Shown: positions 14,022 through 26,985 of the stretch, in pieces
Numbering within the stretch: position 1 is the stretch's first letter
Layout: every line of letters starts with the position of its first letter
Assembly (NCBI RefSeq): GCF_003945595.2
Contig: NW_024104312.1
Span: 1,178,001 to 1,242,000, forward strand
From: Pipra filicauda
Lineage: Eukaryota; Chordata; Aves; Passeriformes; Pipridae
DNA: 64,000 bases
Reading direction: 5' to 3'
The notes under the pieces: generated by a model
The model's database searches: none
Seen by the model: the letters and a program-made list of their open reading frames with translations, nothing else
Told to the model about the DNA's origin: nothing
Position numbers and translations under genes: made by a program

Positions 14022-14325
14022 ATATAATGAAGCTGTGGAGCCCATGGCCGTGGTACATTTTGGAGGCCAAGAGCACAAATAATTTCAGAAAGAGATCTGA
14101 CAAATTCCTGGAGGATAAGGACACTGGTAACTATTAAACACAATGGTGCATGTGCAATCCTCATCTCAGAAAGTTTCTCAACAGCTGTTTGACACAAATT
14201 ATTATGCCGGGGGACAGAGGACTTTGTAATCTCTTGGTTACTCATGGGTCTGTCGTCAGTGGCTATGCAAGATGAGATACTGCACTGCAGAGACAGGACC
14301 AGAGTCCCCAAGGCAGTCCTTTAGT
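14022..14325 (+). repeat. L3/CR1-type LINE 3' end relic
   Basis: Several blocks fall in the order expected for the conserved 3' end of L3/CR1 elements: 'gaagctgtggagcccatgg', 'cattttggaggccaa', 'tctgacaaattcctggagga' with 'taaggacactggtaactatt', and later 'gagatactgcactgcagaga' followed by 'caggaccagagtcc'. The translated piece resembles the LDKFMEDKSING-type tail of the second ORF as I remember it. The copy is diverged and truncated at its 5' side, which is normal for this family. Confidence 0.6.
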
Positions 14326-14329
14326 TTAA

Positions 14330-17245
14330 ACCCTTGCTTCCACACCAGCCAAGGGCATTACCACCAGTTCAGAAGTGCAGCTTGGTTCTGCACAGCCAAC
14401 ACAGAAGTATTTACTGCCTTTACAAGGTGTTAGATCTTGTCCTTTGTTCTAAGGGAGGATCAACTGCAATCTCTATATGAATTGTGACAGGGGTTTTAAA
14501 ACTCCTTTTCTTAAAACCATCCATGACAAAGACTCTACAACTCTCCTGGATGGTCTGTTTTCAATCCAAATAGTCTTACTGCTTGAAACAGCCTCCCTAA
14601 CACTAACCTAACCTTTACTTTGCTGCAAACTGAAAGAATAAAAAGATACTACCAAACCTTTTTGGTGGACTGGACTGGCATCTCTGTCTTGCTTACTCTT
14701 AGGCTGTATTAAAAGCATATATAGAGCCAAGTAGAATACATATGCAGGTAGCCCCCAGCCAGCAAATATAGGTTCTTCTCACAATGCACTACACCGCTCC
14801 AAAAAGCATAACAGTGTTTGCATGCTTTATGTGCAGTAAGATTATACATACATACTATGTTTTGATCAGAACTAAAAGAAACAGGAATAGCAGGCTTTCC
14901 AGAGGCTAGAGACAAGGAAAGAGTCTGTTCAGCCAGTGGTAATTTTTATTCCCACCCAAGACACAACAAACCTGCGTGAGGGATATATGCATGGGTATAT
15001 GAGAACAATCTGAAGGTGAAATCTAAAGTGACAAACATGCTTGAGATCAGCAGTGACTGTCAAGTTAGCCAGCCCTTTAGTCTTCATTTGGGAGGATGTC
15101 CAGCATAAAAATGTTTTAAGTTACTCTACCATTTTAAGTAATTACTTCTCTCTGTCTCTCACTAATGAAATGCTCTTCCTACTTGGTAGTTCAGGAATGA
15201 CAGTTTGTCTCCTCAAGGTACAGAGTGCTCAGACCTGTTGGCTGTTTGCAGGGGTTCATCCTCACAGTGCAACCATGCCTGCTGCATTTCCACACAGGAT
15301 CCCAACACCACTCCTTTCTTATATAAACAGGCAACGATTTTTTTCCCCCTTCCCTCTGCAATAACTGTGGAAGGTATTAGCGAGCTGCAGGCCTACACTA
15401 TTGCAAAGCATGATTAAGATGAGAGACTAATTAGTCCCTCATATTAAGTAAGAACTTTCTATTCTAGGCAAATCCCAAGAAAAACACAGAGAAGTCACTT
15501 TAATATGAAGTTTTGTTGGTGGCTTTTTTTCTTAAAAAATAAGAAAACAAAACCTAGGCATTTTGGCATAAAATAACATTTGAGGAACTGAACAGTGTTG
15601 TACCAGTCCCTTTCCTTTGTCCCAGCACTTACTTCTTTTGCATGTTTTCCTTGCAGTTCCCCTCAAAAGTTGATCAAAACTCCTTTTTTTTCTAACATTA
15701 CAGCATTCTGTTCATTCTTTCACTGACCAAAAGTATTGCTGAAATGCCCATAAATAAATTATGAAAAAACCTCCACCCAACTCGCCTCAAATCTAATAAT
15801 AGCTAACTCCAGAAATACTCATATTGCTGTCAATGCTTTTCCTTGAAGACAGATATTGCATCACTACCAGGTTCAACAACAAACTGTATCTTGATACATG
15901 CGAGAGACAAGGGAACATTCTTGCTGGAAGTTTACATTAAAAAAAATAATTAAATTGTACATGTAACAACATATAATGCAATTTTATTTATCTCTTTTAA
16001 GATTAATAGTAAATTTTTAAGATTAACAGTAGAGAGCACCAGGTAACGAGAGCTGACATTTCTGAACTCTGCCATGAGGTGTGTTTCATCACCTGTTTAA
16101 TCGTCATGCAGGGCCCTGACTTCATGAATCAGAAATTAAGGGTACAGCAAGATGGAAAGGCCAGCTATCCACTTGGGGAATGCAGTTGCATGAGGTTATG
16201 ATTGGTTTAATAAAACTGAGGACTCATCCCACAAGGGCAGTGGGCTCCACATGGGAGCAGACATCTCCTGTGAACCCACTGTGGCTTCTGAATAGCTGTA
16301 TTTTCAGAATTGGAAAGTTATTATAGACTCCTGATTTCACACATGGTGAAGCTGTGAGCAAATCATGAAATGTTTGTGGGAAATCTCTCCCTCTAACTGA
16401 CCCATAATTCTTGCTTTCTCTCTCCCTCTTTCCATTCCATTACTAGGAGTAGACAAACTATTTATGTTGTCCACAGGGATTATGCTTTATCCACTTTATC
16501 CAGCCAGCTACCTACTGGAGGTTTGTGTACTTTAAGAAATATGAGCTACCAAACTGCCTCTTCCAATTTTTGTAATTTCAAGTATTTCTTGTGCTTGCAG
16601 ATGCCTAAAGGCTCAGGAGGCAAGCACTGCAGAAGCAGGGGGAGAGGCTGGGAACTGTTTTTGCTTCACATCACAAGCTGTCAAATGACCTGTATTTTAT
16701 TTAGAAACCTGTTGAAATACCTGTCCAAACAAGCAACTTCTTCTCCTCTCAGAGTTCTCTGTTGCATATCTTGATATACCTCAACGCTAGGCATACAGTA
16801 TTGTCAGCTGCAAAGGTAAAATAACATTTCCAGTACCTGAAACCTGGGAAGGGCTCGCGCTTGACAGCTGCTGGATGCTTGGAGGAGACTGTAAATACAG
16901 GACAGAGTCTACCCCGGGCCTGGGAGGAGGTGTGGGTTGAGCACACACAGTTTTATCCTGTAGTTACAAGAACTGTGTAAGGGAAAAAGCTAATGACATG
17001 CTCTGCCTGCGCTCCTGTCCCCTGCAGGCAGGGCTTGTGTGCAGGAAAGTGCCCATAAGTGGCTGCTAAACATATGCTGCACAAGTTAGGTGGGGCCCAG
17101 TTTGTAAGCACAGATGGTTTAAAGAGTAATCCTGTGATTTTCTTCAGCTGAGTTTAATGCAGTGAGATAAGCTCTCCACAGACTTACAACGGGTGAAGTT
17201 TGTTACCCCCAAGCACAGAAGCTCTGTGGTGTTGGTGACAGCCCA
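14330..17245. other. Upstream flank, mostly unassigned
   Basis: AT-rich sequence without recognisable exons. The only structure seen is a 20-bp tandem duplication at 15995-16034. Short open frames near 15041-15417 and 16523-16774 show no family resemblance. Confidence 0.55.
15995..16034. repeat. 20-bp tandem duplication, two copies
   Basis: TTTTAAGATTAATAGTA recurs 20 bp later as TTTTAAGATTAACAGTA, with one difference in 17 bases. It is a local duplication in AT-rich DNA and probably arose by slippage. Confidence 0.7.
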
Positions 17246-17249
17246 CCCA

Positions 17250-17445
17250 CCTCCTACATCTGAGTTCATATCTTAATTTTGGCTTAGTGTTAAGAAGTCC
17301 CTGAACCCTCATACCTCGTGGTGCTTCATGTCTCTGTGCCTTTGCTTTCCAGCTGTAAATGGAGATAATTATATTGACCTTCTTCATAAAATGCCTTGCA
17401 AATGCTAGACAACAGCTAAGTACTATCATGATTATTGCACAAAAT
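17250..17445 (+). repeat. MIR-type SINE relic
   Basis: The order of blocks follows the MIR consensus. A 'gagttcatatctt' stretch is followed by 'tctctgtgcctttgctttcc', 'agctgtaaatggagataatt', 'gaccttcttcataaaatgcc' and 'ctaagtactatcatgattat'. The block ending in 'ctgtaaatggagataat' corresponds to the hallmark 'tgtaaaatggggataat' of MIR. The copy is diverged but long. Confidence 0.7.
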
Positions 17446-18589
17446 AATCCATTATAGCATCTGTATGCTAGAGAAGAAATGAATGATGGCTGGAGTCCAC
17501 ATAAACACTGTGTTAGATCAATGCAGGCACTATTACAATGTTGATCTGATCTCCTAGCATGTGTTCCCACAAATCCACATGAGGATGAAAAATCCAAACA
17601 TATCTCTTGGCTGACAACTGTCTGAAGCTATGTTACAGGGAGGAAAAAAATATCTAACCCCACTGCACAAACCAAACTACATAGTTTCTGCTTTGATCAC
17701 AAAAGGGAAAAAGTTATTTTGACCAAGTTTTCTGCATATGAAGAGAATAGTTTTCAGTTTGTTTTGGGGATTATTTTTGCAGATGAGCCATCTGAGTTTG
17801 ATATGAAGAAGGCACCCTACCAGCACATGTAAATGTTTAACACTCTGTCAAAGTGAGGCACTCATCAGTTTTAAAAATTGTCTGGGAACAAAAGCACTGT
17901 CCTGTTTGCTGACAGTGGGAAAGAAAAATCTCAAACTAACCTCCATGCAAGCTCAAACATTTTCTGTACTCAATCAAGCAAAGAGGCAAACTGGACAATG
18001 AATTCAAGGTTTTTCTAGGAAAACTTCAGGAGAAACCAGCTTAACTCTCTGCTGTGCTAAAAGCCAGTCCAAATCCACTTACTACTTTGTGGCTGAGAAA
18101 CCGTCTGCTTCCGGCCCTCGCTCTACACCACAGTCATCACCTGTCAATGCCAATTAAAGCCTTAGAGGAGCTACCCACAGAAGCAAAAGACACTTACTGT
18201 ACTGTACTCAAACAGAAATGCGTTGATTTCATTCTTCCAATGTCCCAACTCCTGCATTTTTAACAAGAGTGTGCCACAGACGTGCTTCACCCACCGGTGA
18301 GCAGAGAGCAGTTGCCACAGGCTCGCCCCAGGTGGTGAGTACCAGCATCTGCGATGACCCTGCACTGCCCAGCTCCCATCCCAGGAGGCACGGAGCTAGA
18401 GGGATGGCAGACACTACTTTGCCTTTTTCAAAGTCCTACACTGAGGAAGAAGAGGAGTAGGTTTATATGGATATTTTCTTCTATAAAGAGACCAGTGGAG
18501 AATCTTGTGGCACAGTCTGCACTCACAGGATGTTGCACTCGCTGCACAGCCCCATTGGCTCAGGCATCCGGATCTGCATGTAGGAGATG

Positions 18590-18760
18590 GACTCCCTGGG
18601 CTCACCATCTGTAGAGTACATCTGTGGTAACTTCACCAGGCACAGCGAGGTCGGCATGGTAGCTGTCTCGAAGGACAAGCTCATCAGGGTCTACGCGACA
18701 TTGCACTTCAGGGAACACTCACAGCTTACCACAGGCTGGTTCCTAAGTGCCAAGGTAGTT
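18590..18760. other. CG-bearing, coding-like patch of unknown origin
   Basis: This patch has more CG dinucleotides than its surroundings and is open on both strands. The plus strand gives a 79-residue frame (18587-18826, with VAVSKDKLIRVYATLHFREH). The minus strand gives a shorter reading that includes MQIRMPEPMGLCSECNIL. Neither was recognised. It could be a decayed retrocopy fragment, a small conserved exon of a non-coding RNA, or chance. Confidence 0.2.
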
Positions 18761-20849
18761 ATTACAGTCCTTCCCAGGGCATTTCTTGTGGAAACCTGTT
18801 GTTCCTGGTACATTCTCATCTTATGAAGGAAAAATGCCCCAATGACATACCAGCAGACAGAAGTACTGTGTATCTCAGTGAGGCTTTTGGTTTCAATAAC
18901 CCATCATCTCAAACAGCCCAATCATCCTCCAGAACAACAGGGTGTGGGGGGGTAAAAGTCCAGGATTCAGAGTTTCAGTCACGTGGCTCAAAATCGGAGG
19001 TCCAGCCTGAGATTTTGTAAAGGCCTCACATCTTCCCCTTGGTCTCAGCTGCTGTTTTTTTAAAAAGACAATTCATCCAAGGAAAAAGCATACACAATAT
19101 TGGACAGTCAAAGCCTGCCACATAAAAAAATATTGGAGTGTTTTGTCTGCATATATCCCAGCATCTCTCCCCATGAAGGCACCAAGTTCCCACTTAGGAT
19201 GTGTAGAATATATTTAAACACTGAAACAAGTCTCCTGCCATAGCCCAAGTTTCTTATTTGGAAAAGAGATGACATTTATTCAGTTGGTAGAATAATCCCG
19301 CAGCACATATTGTGTCCCTCTCACAGCTTCTGTGAGAAAGCCCAATATACACATTCTTACTGGTATAAAAGCTTTTCTGCAGTCACTGGCAAAAGTATTT
19401 GGAGAGGGTTTTAAAATACCAGCATCAGCAAGATGCATATGCCTGATTTCTGTTTGCATGACTGGGATTGTAGAAAGTCATGTAAAGAAGTGGTAAAAAG
19501 GCCTTTAGTTACATGTTAGAAAACAAAGTGATTGCAACAGGATTTAAAAGTGGCTTTGCTAATGGGAACCAGGCGGCTAATGTCAGTCCTTTCAGTTGTT
19601 TGACAATAGCTAAACCAAGAAAGTTAGATCCAAAGGCAAATAAAATAACCAGTGCTTCACACATCCACCCGCAGGCACAGAAAATGTTCTGTTCCCTGGG
19701 GTACGTCCCTGCCCCAGCACAGTAATCCCCAGCCACACTGGGGACACTGGTTGCGCCACAAATGGCACCAGGAAGCTGAGCTGGTGGGCAAAACAACTCT
19801 GAGAAAGCAAAAGAGGAAGGGCAGGGCATGAGCTCTGCTCCGTGATACAGTTCAGTGCTGGGTCAGCTGTGGGTATAGCTACACGAGGAGAAGGGTGGAG
19901 AAGCAGTGAAGGCACAAACCTGCGTTGTTGTCGAAAACAACACTCAAAGCCATAGCTCCAGCACAGCCGCTCCTTGGAAAGCCATAGCTGGAGCACAGCT
20001 CCTTTTTGCAAAGCTGTCATCTCAATACAGCCACTTTTTGCATCTCCTCTGATTTTCCCAGGTCAGGCTAGATCATGGTTGGAGGCTGGAAGAGAAGAGT
20101 GTTCAAGGGAAACATTGCACACATTCACGGCTGTGCTTTTCGGATCCGCACATTACGTATGTGCAAGTGACCACATTGCTAATGTAAAAATTTTCTGTCC
20201 GTAATAATTTATTCCCAGTTGTTCCCACAGCAGCAGTTTTTTCACGAAGAGGTACTCTTGTCATACTGGCTTGAAGCATGAGACCGTTTAATTGAATATC
20301 TGATTTCTGGCAGTGTCTGATCTTGGCTTCTTCCAAAGAAGTCTTAAATATGCTCTGTAACACATGCTACTGGGCAGCAATATGTTGTGGAGGAAGATTT
20401 TATTTCAAAGATGACTAGAGCTCCACATGTTTTTGAGTAGATAGGATAAACAGTGTAATTGCGCATCTATTTTTTTCTATGCAAGTGTCTCGACCTGACA
20501 TTTCCAAAATTTAAACAGTGTAAGCAGTGACCTTGGGGCAGCTAGGAAGAGCTAGATTTTTACAATTTTCTCAGCATCAAACGTCTTTTGGCTGATGTCT
20601 CTAAAAACAAACACACATGGAAACCCAGAGGCAAATAGTTTAACAAATTTGAAAAATGGCTGAGTAACCTCCCCATACCCTGGTAATGCCTCATCCTTCA
20701 TTGAGGCTCCTCCTTGATTTTGCATTTAGGCAGAGAGTACTCACTAAGACTTTCCTCACTGTCCACTGTTTGTTCCTGCCCTAATTCTAGATTTCACAGA
20801 CTGTGATTTTCATCTTCTACTGGATTCTACAACATACTTTGTCTGTTAT

Positions 20850-20882
20850 ATAAATACATATGCATACATATATATATATATC
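20850..20882. repeat. TA-rich microsatellite
   Basis: An imperfect run of TA and CATA units ending in a pure TA stretch. It is a simple repeat with no further meaning seen. Confidence 0.7.
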
Positions 20883-23800
20883 TCCCATTTTTGCATTATC
20901 CTTCTCATGAGGAAACCAAAACAAATGCTATATTCAAAGCAGTACTGATTTTCCAAGCAGTATTAAGTTTCTCTCCCTGTACTGTGACCAAAGGAATTGT
21001 TTGCTTTTTGCTTTAAGACAACCACATGCTGTGTTTCTACCACTGACATACCTGCAATTCTTCCCAGGAGACTGCCACTAATTCCATCACAGCCAGAAGA
21101 GAGAGCAGTAAATATTGTTCGTGACAGGGTTATTACTTTGTACTTAGAATGCTGAAACATTTAGAAAAATTATTCCAATTTTGGTGTTTGTTCATATGGT
21201 ACGATATTACTGTTCCACAAGCAACACCACACTCTACCATTAATCCTGTGTGACAGGGCAGCTCTGCTGTCCATGTTGATAGCATCTGTATGAAAGGAGG
21301 AACGGATGATCAAACCACACATAAACTGACTCCAGGGCTGAAATTTAGTATAATCCTTCCAATAAAACAATAAAGGTTTGGAAAGAGTTGACATTTTTTA
21401 TAACATACTGATGATAAGACAAAAAGGCCACAAAAGCTTCTCAGTTCAAGAGTATATGGAGGAATGGTGAAAGTTGTAATACCCTGCTCTTTTAGATCAT
21501 CCACAAAGGATCCAGCTGCTGAGAGATGAGGTTCTGATGAAGAACTTTTTTTTCTGCTTAAACACTTTTCAGTTTAGAAAGTTTTGTCTTCAACTTGGTC
21601 AACCAGAGCAGGTGAATAATAGATTTTTAGTTTGATGCTAGCTCTAAAAAAAAAAAAATTATGACAAAAGTAGTTTGTGGTTGAAGCAAACATTTTGTAT
21701 TGTCTGAACATTTTGGCTTTGAGTGCTTAAAACTCAAACTGAACCTGAAAAATTTTGATATAAAGTTGTGGCAAGTCAGAAGGTGTTGAAAAGAATGGTT
21801 TAGCTGCTTTGAAGTTTGGGTGCTTGTTTCTCCCCCCTTTTGTGCTTATGAACAATTTGACTAAGCTGACATTTCAGTTTCCAAAGTAACATTTCTTTCC
21901 CAGAAAACCTTTGGCCATCAAAATGTCATCTCTCTGTGTAGCAAACAGATACAAAGAGAAAGTTCTCCCATTTGTATCCCTTTGAGTGGCTCCAATACTT
22001 CTCAAAAGTATAAATGAGACATGACACCCAAAACTCATCACTTCAGTTGAAGTGAAGTACATATAGTGAAAGCAAAGTCATGATGACCACTTTATACTCA
22101 CAGTAATTTCTGACTAGTGGTATCCACTTGCTGATCTGAGGTGGAAAACCATCATGCTCCAGGTCAATTCAATATAAGGTTCTATAAAGATTAATTCATA
22201 AAGATCCTCCCTTCCTGGAGAGCAACTTCTTGTGAAGTCCTCAATGAAGAGAATTTATGCCCATCTGGGCAGAACAATTGCTGTTGCAAACACTGCCCCC
22301 ACTTCATCTCATCCTCCTCCTTGCACAGCGCCCTGCACCCTGAGAGAGATGGAGGTGCAGGGTCAGGCTAGTGCAGCCACCCCTCTCCTTGAGGAATGGG
22401 CAAAACAAGAAAGTCCCAGAAAGGGAGGGCTCCCTAAGACCCATGTATCTTTAGGAATCACATACCTCCTGGCTGGATATGGGCAGAGGTGAGATGCAGG
22501 CCTGGACAGGCACACAGCTGCTCAGGACACTGAATAACCAACCACTGCTGCTGTGCTTCACCAGTGACATCCACTGCAGCACCCGCCTCAAATGTAACAG
22601 TCCTGAAGGCAGCCAAGTGACTCTATTTAAAACTAAAGAGGAAAGTACAAAGCTTTGAAGTCAGAAGGTATATAATGAATTCAGCAAAACTTTATATTTC
22701 AAAGCCAGTTCTATTTGCAGAAGCCATCTGCCCAGAGAAAAGCTCGAACATGCACCTCTGACAGGAGTCAAAAGAGTTGAGGGAAACAGATCTCACTGAG
22801 GATGTTTCAGATCATCCATTCCCACAATATCTGAAATGTCACTTTGCAGTGGAGCAGCTTCCATCCTTATATCAATTACAACATTTACATCCAGCTCCCC
22901 CAGGGTTGCTGGCATTTGAAGAGACTGTCCAGTCCAGTAGCTCCCAGCAATTTCTAATGAGATATGTCAATAAGACATCACTGCTTGTCCCTCGTAATGG
23001 TAACTGTGAGCTCTCTGGAGCTTTACTTTAAGCTACTGTCTTACTTATCCCCTTACTAATCATTGACCTTCCTCTGTCCCCTTGCCAGCACTCGGCTTTT
23101 AAGCCAGAAATCCAGAGACAGCTCCATCCAGGAGGACAAGGGGTAGTGAGTGCCATGTGCAGCCCTTTCCTTCACAGAAAAGGAGCGCAACCCATGAGTC
23201 AGGTTAATGGCACAGGCAGCAAATGCAAACCCACCCCCTGGGAAGAAACAGCAATGGAGGCAGCTTGTCCCAGCACGATCTTCCTATAGCACCCATCAGC
23301 CAAACTGGTTTGCAGCATGCAAGGGCTTACATTTCTAAAGCAGGCAAAAAAATACACAGTGTAAAACTCAAAACAAGTCCACTTAAGAATTCCCTCTGAT
23401 ATCTCTAGTCTTTCATATGACCTATAAGAGACATTAAAATTCTGTCTGATAACTGGTTTCCTGAGAGCATGAGAGCCAGGAGAGACCACGTCAGCCTCAG
23501 ACTCTACCAATATTTCCCCTGGATTAAAACAGACACTAAGATAAGCCTGGAAGTCATCTATGAAACCAGCCTATGTCTTAGACTTTGAAGATTATTCTAT
23601 GATTCACAAGGAAGCAGAGAAAACCAGAGGTTATTCCCCTGGGAAAAGGTAGAAAACCATCACTGGAAGCTTATATCAGCCCTTATATCAGCCAGCAGCT
23701 GGGGCAACTGAAGGGAGGTCGGCCGTGGCCAGGACCGGCTCTAGCAGAACTAGGGACTGTGTGAATGCTGACCGTCCATAGGCATCATTTCCCCAAATCT

Positions 23801-24715
23801 CTCCCCACATGCACTGCTGGTGTTTACAGACCTGGTAGGATCATTGCTGTCTTTGAAAGTGAACAGTGACCCTAATGGAGGCAAAAGTTAGTGAGGAGAA
23901 GAGGGAGGGTATAAGCGGGCGCAGAGAGACAGATCATAGGACTGCGTAAGCCCTACTTTATTAGAAATTAGCTTAAAAACAGTTTCCTCTTATTCCCAAA
24001 ATCTTTACTTTCTTGTAATTCTCACTGGATACAGCAAATGTATACAGTTCCCACTGCTGTAGTGTTTCACCTCACCAGAATGTTTACTGTATTCTGCTTT
24101 AAGACACTCCTGCCAAATAGTTATTTCTTCACCTGTGGGTTTAGTTAAGACATTATCAGCCTTTGCTCATCTGCACTCACATTTATGCCTGTGGCATCGA
24201 GTGGGAAACCAGTCCCAGAGTGTTGCTGCAGCAGATCACAGAGCCCTTCTAGGAAAGGCTCTGTAGCATGTGGAGGAAGTGCAAAATGCATCCTTGACAG
24301 CCTTGAAACAGAAGCTTTTGGCTTCTGCAGTTTTGTCAATCCAAAATATTGATAGTTTTTCTGTGCTTGTAGCTGTGGATGAGTGTAGGGATAGAGATCC
24401 TCTGTACCGAAAACAATTCAGAGCCCCTTTGCCACACAGATACACACAACGGTCCAAGGCATGTTTATAGGTTGCAGGCACTGGCACACAATTCCACCTC
24501 TGATCTTACTGTGACTCCAGGAGAGGAAGAAACTCCACACTTACACACAGCTGCTCTGACTTCAGCTGGCCTCTGTCTGCATGAAGCTCTTCTTGGGTAA
24601 GGTCCACGTCAGTGCCTGCACAGCCAGGGGAGCAAATATTCCAAGTCAACTTTTCCATAGTCTCAGAATAGCTGCTGTAAAAAAAAACCAAACAGACTTT
24701 CTCAGTGTCTATTCC

Positions 24716-24740
24716 AATAATAATAATAATAAAATAATAA
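24716..24740. repeat. AAT trinucleotide microsatellite
   Basis: Seven or eight AAT units with one interruption. Confidence 0.85.
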
Positions 24741-26074
24741 ACCCATTGGTATTCACAAAAAGAAATTCTAACTGCAGCCTTCCACCAATATTGCCTGAAT
24801 TAGCACAGCATCCCAACAGGATTGCAGACCCCACCCGAGCCACGTGGCACCTTCTCCAGCTGGTGTCTGTTAGGACAAACCCACACAGGTACAATCACCT
24901 CTAAAATGCTGAGGCTCAGGTATTTCTCACTGCTTCACAGTCTCCATGTCCATCCTGCTGGAGCACCACCCAGGAGATGGTGAAAACCTGCTGTGTTGCT
25001 GCTGATGCCTAGTGATGATTGCACAAAGAAGGGGCTGCTTAACATGGTGCAATTCTCTCCCCTTTATCTTATATTTTTGGACAGTGTAATTTCTTTCTTG
25101 TTTTCAGTTTTTTTGGGGGCTAATTTATTATCTGGATACCTTCACTCAGCAGGTTACCTCCTTCCCACTTTCAGGCCAGCTGTTGTCTTCAGAGGCACTG
25201 GACAGCCAGATGGACTGAGAGATGCACACATTTATTTGACACTGCACTCTGTCAGCACTGCTTTTTGTGAAGGGTAAGAGAAGGATATGGCCAACACCAG
25301 TGGATGGGGTTTTTCCACCTTTTCTTTTTAAAATGGCAACCTCACATATGTTATGGGTTTATTCCAAACAGAGCATTTTTTATTTCTCCTTCTCAGAATC
25401 AAACTGTGGTGGAGCAAGCTGTTGCACAAACTGTCATTACTAGCAGTTAATGCATTGTTAGTTTTTAATGCATAGAGGTGGGCACTGGAAATAGATGCCT
25501 GTTGGCCCTGCAAGTTTATATGGAAGGATGTGAGAGGGAAAAGGATCATCAAAAGCTGAAACAATTTCTGAAGGTGGACAACAGTGGCAAGTCCTTGTTC
25601 AATACTCTGATCCCATACTGTGGCCGTAGGGGCAAACGACACCCTTTTCCAGGGCGAAGCTGCCTTACCATGGAGGCCAAAATACTGGATTTGGTACTTG
25701 CTCCCAGAACTTTTTGAACATATACACCAGGGAGTCGAGCAAGTAAAACCACAGCTGCCAAATTATCTGCCTTCCATCAATATACAACTGAAGTGCTAAT
25801 ACCTACCAGCTGTACCTACCTGTCAGATTTTTGAAACTAAGGTAATTTCTTTGTTGTACAGAGAGGAGGAAAAGGTCAGCAAAGACATCCTAAGTCCAGG
25901 CTCTGAACTGATAAGAGGGCTAGTGCAGGCTCTTAGTTTTTTCCTGCTTCAGGAGGTTGAAAAGGTGGGAGCTGGACTCTCCTTCAGCACAACCTGACAT
26001 TAAAATGGCATTCTTTGAAAAGTGCCTGCGATAAAACAGCATCTCCTTACTGAGAAGATGTGCTCCCAGCAAGG

Positions 26075-26235
26075 ATCAAGGTCATATCTGCTGATTTTAA
26101 TGACAGAAAAAAAGCTTGTGACATATTACTTGTGCAGAGTTAACTTGGCCAAGAGATAATTAATGGAAGATGTGTGGTTGAGTCCTGTGTGCCACACTGA
26201 AAATCTCAGGCTGTAATTGGTACTACTGGCTTTGG
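26075..26235. promoter_or_regulatory. Candidate conserved non-coding element
   Basis: A low-complexity-free AT-rich stretch with several homeodomain-type cores close together: TTTTAATGAC near 26095, AGATAATTAATGG near 26154 and CTGTAATTGG near 26211. It also contains TGTGGTTGAG, close to a RUNX core. It shows no repeat signature. The texture resembles vertebrate developmental enhancers, but that is an inference from motifs only. Confidence 0.25.
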
Positions 26236-26282
26236 TAAAATAAACTGTACTTCTGATCCAGCTCAGAAATCAAAACACAGCG

Positions 26283-26296
26283 CACACACACACACA
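26283..26296. repeat. Short CA dinucleotide repeat
   Basis: About seven CA units followed by an A run. Confidence 0.8.
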
Positions 26297-26839
26297 AAAA
26301 GGCATTTTACTTTAAGAAGTGTCCTTCTGATACAGTGATTTTAAAATTCAGAGTGTTTGAAGTGAGTTTCTAGCTTCTAGTGCTCTTACTCTCCTCAATA
26401 TTGTGTTATATACTCTCTGATTTCCCTGCCACAGCTCATACTTTATGTAGCTGGTGACTCTTGATGACGCATTTTGATGCATTCAGCACAACCACACGCT
26501 AGCATGAACCAGAGATCACCATATTTCTGGCTGTGGATCTAGAGTAAACATGGACCTGTGCCCAGACAGAGTTGGCAGTGGCTGGAAAACCAATACTGAA
26601 AGTCTAACAAGAGAACTGGCAAAAAATCTGTTCCACTGAAAACATAGTCCTGGAGCAAATATGTCATCTTTCAGTGTACCGAGGGCTTTCAGGCAGCCCA
26701 GTTTTGGTGTCAGGAGCAGGCACTGCTCATCCCATTTCCCTGGCCCCTTCCCACTCTTCACAGTCACTCAGGAGCCATTTCCACATATCCTACTTATGCA
26801 CACGGATCAGGCAGAGCTGATAAGGAAGGACAGGAGGGT

Positions 26840-26985
26840 CTGATAGCAGAGTGGCTCTGCTGCTGACTCTCTGTGCGGCCTCATCACTCCATGGCTCAAT
26901 TTCTCCCCATAAAATGACTAACGGCACTTCCCTACCTCCCGGGGGGGTTGGGAGGATAAAAACAGTGACAGCCAGAAAGCACAAA
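26840..26985 (+). repeat. MIR-type SINE relic
   Basis: Blocks in consensus order: 'gctctgctgctgactctctg' and 'tgcggcctc' correspond to the 'ctctgccactgactcgctgtgtgacctt' part of MIR. 'atggctcaatttctccccat' and 'aaaatgac' match 'cctcagtttccccatctgtaaaatgg'. 'cttccctacctcccgg' and 'ttgggaggataaaaac' match 'cctacctcacagggttgttgtgaggattaaat'. This is the clearest of the three MIR copies seen. Confidence 0.75.

Larger units (their letters stand above)
17450..26070. other. Upstream flank, mostly unassigned
   Basis: AT-rich, gene-free sequence as far as I can see. It contains a TA-rich run at about 20850-20882, an A13 run at 21646-21658, an AAT microsatellite at 24716-24740 and one CG-bearing, coding-like patch at 18590-18760. 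Short open frames such as 19610-20020 minus lack recognisable families. Confidence 0.5.

Noticed and set aside
23580..23605. 'ttctatgattc', like the tail of a bird CR1 element
   Set aside because: Only one copy of the octamer-like tail is present, and upstream sequence does not match the CR1 3' end.
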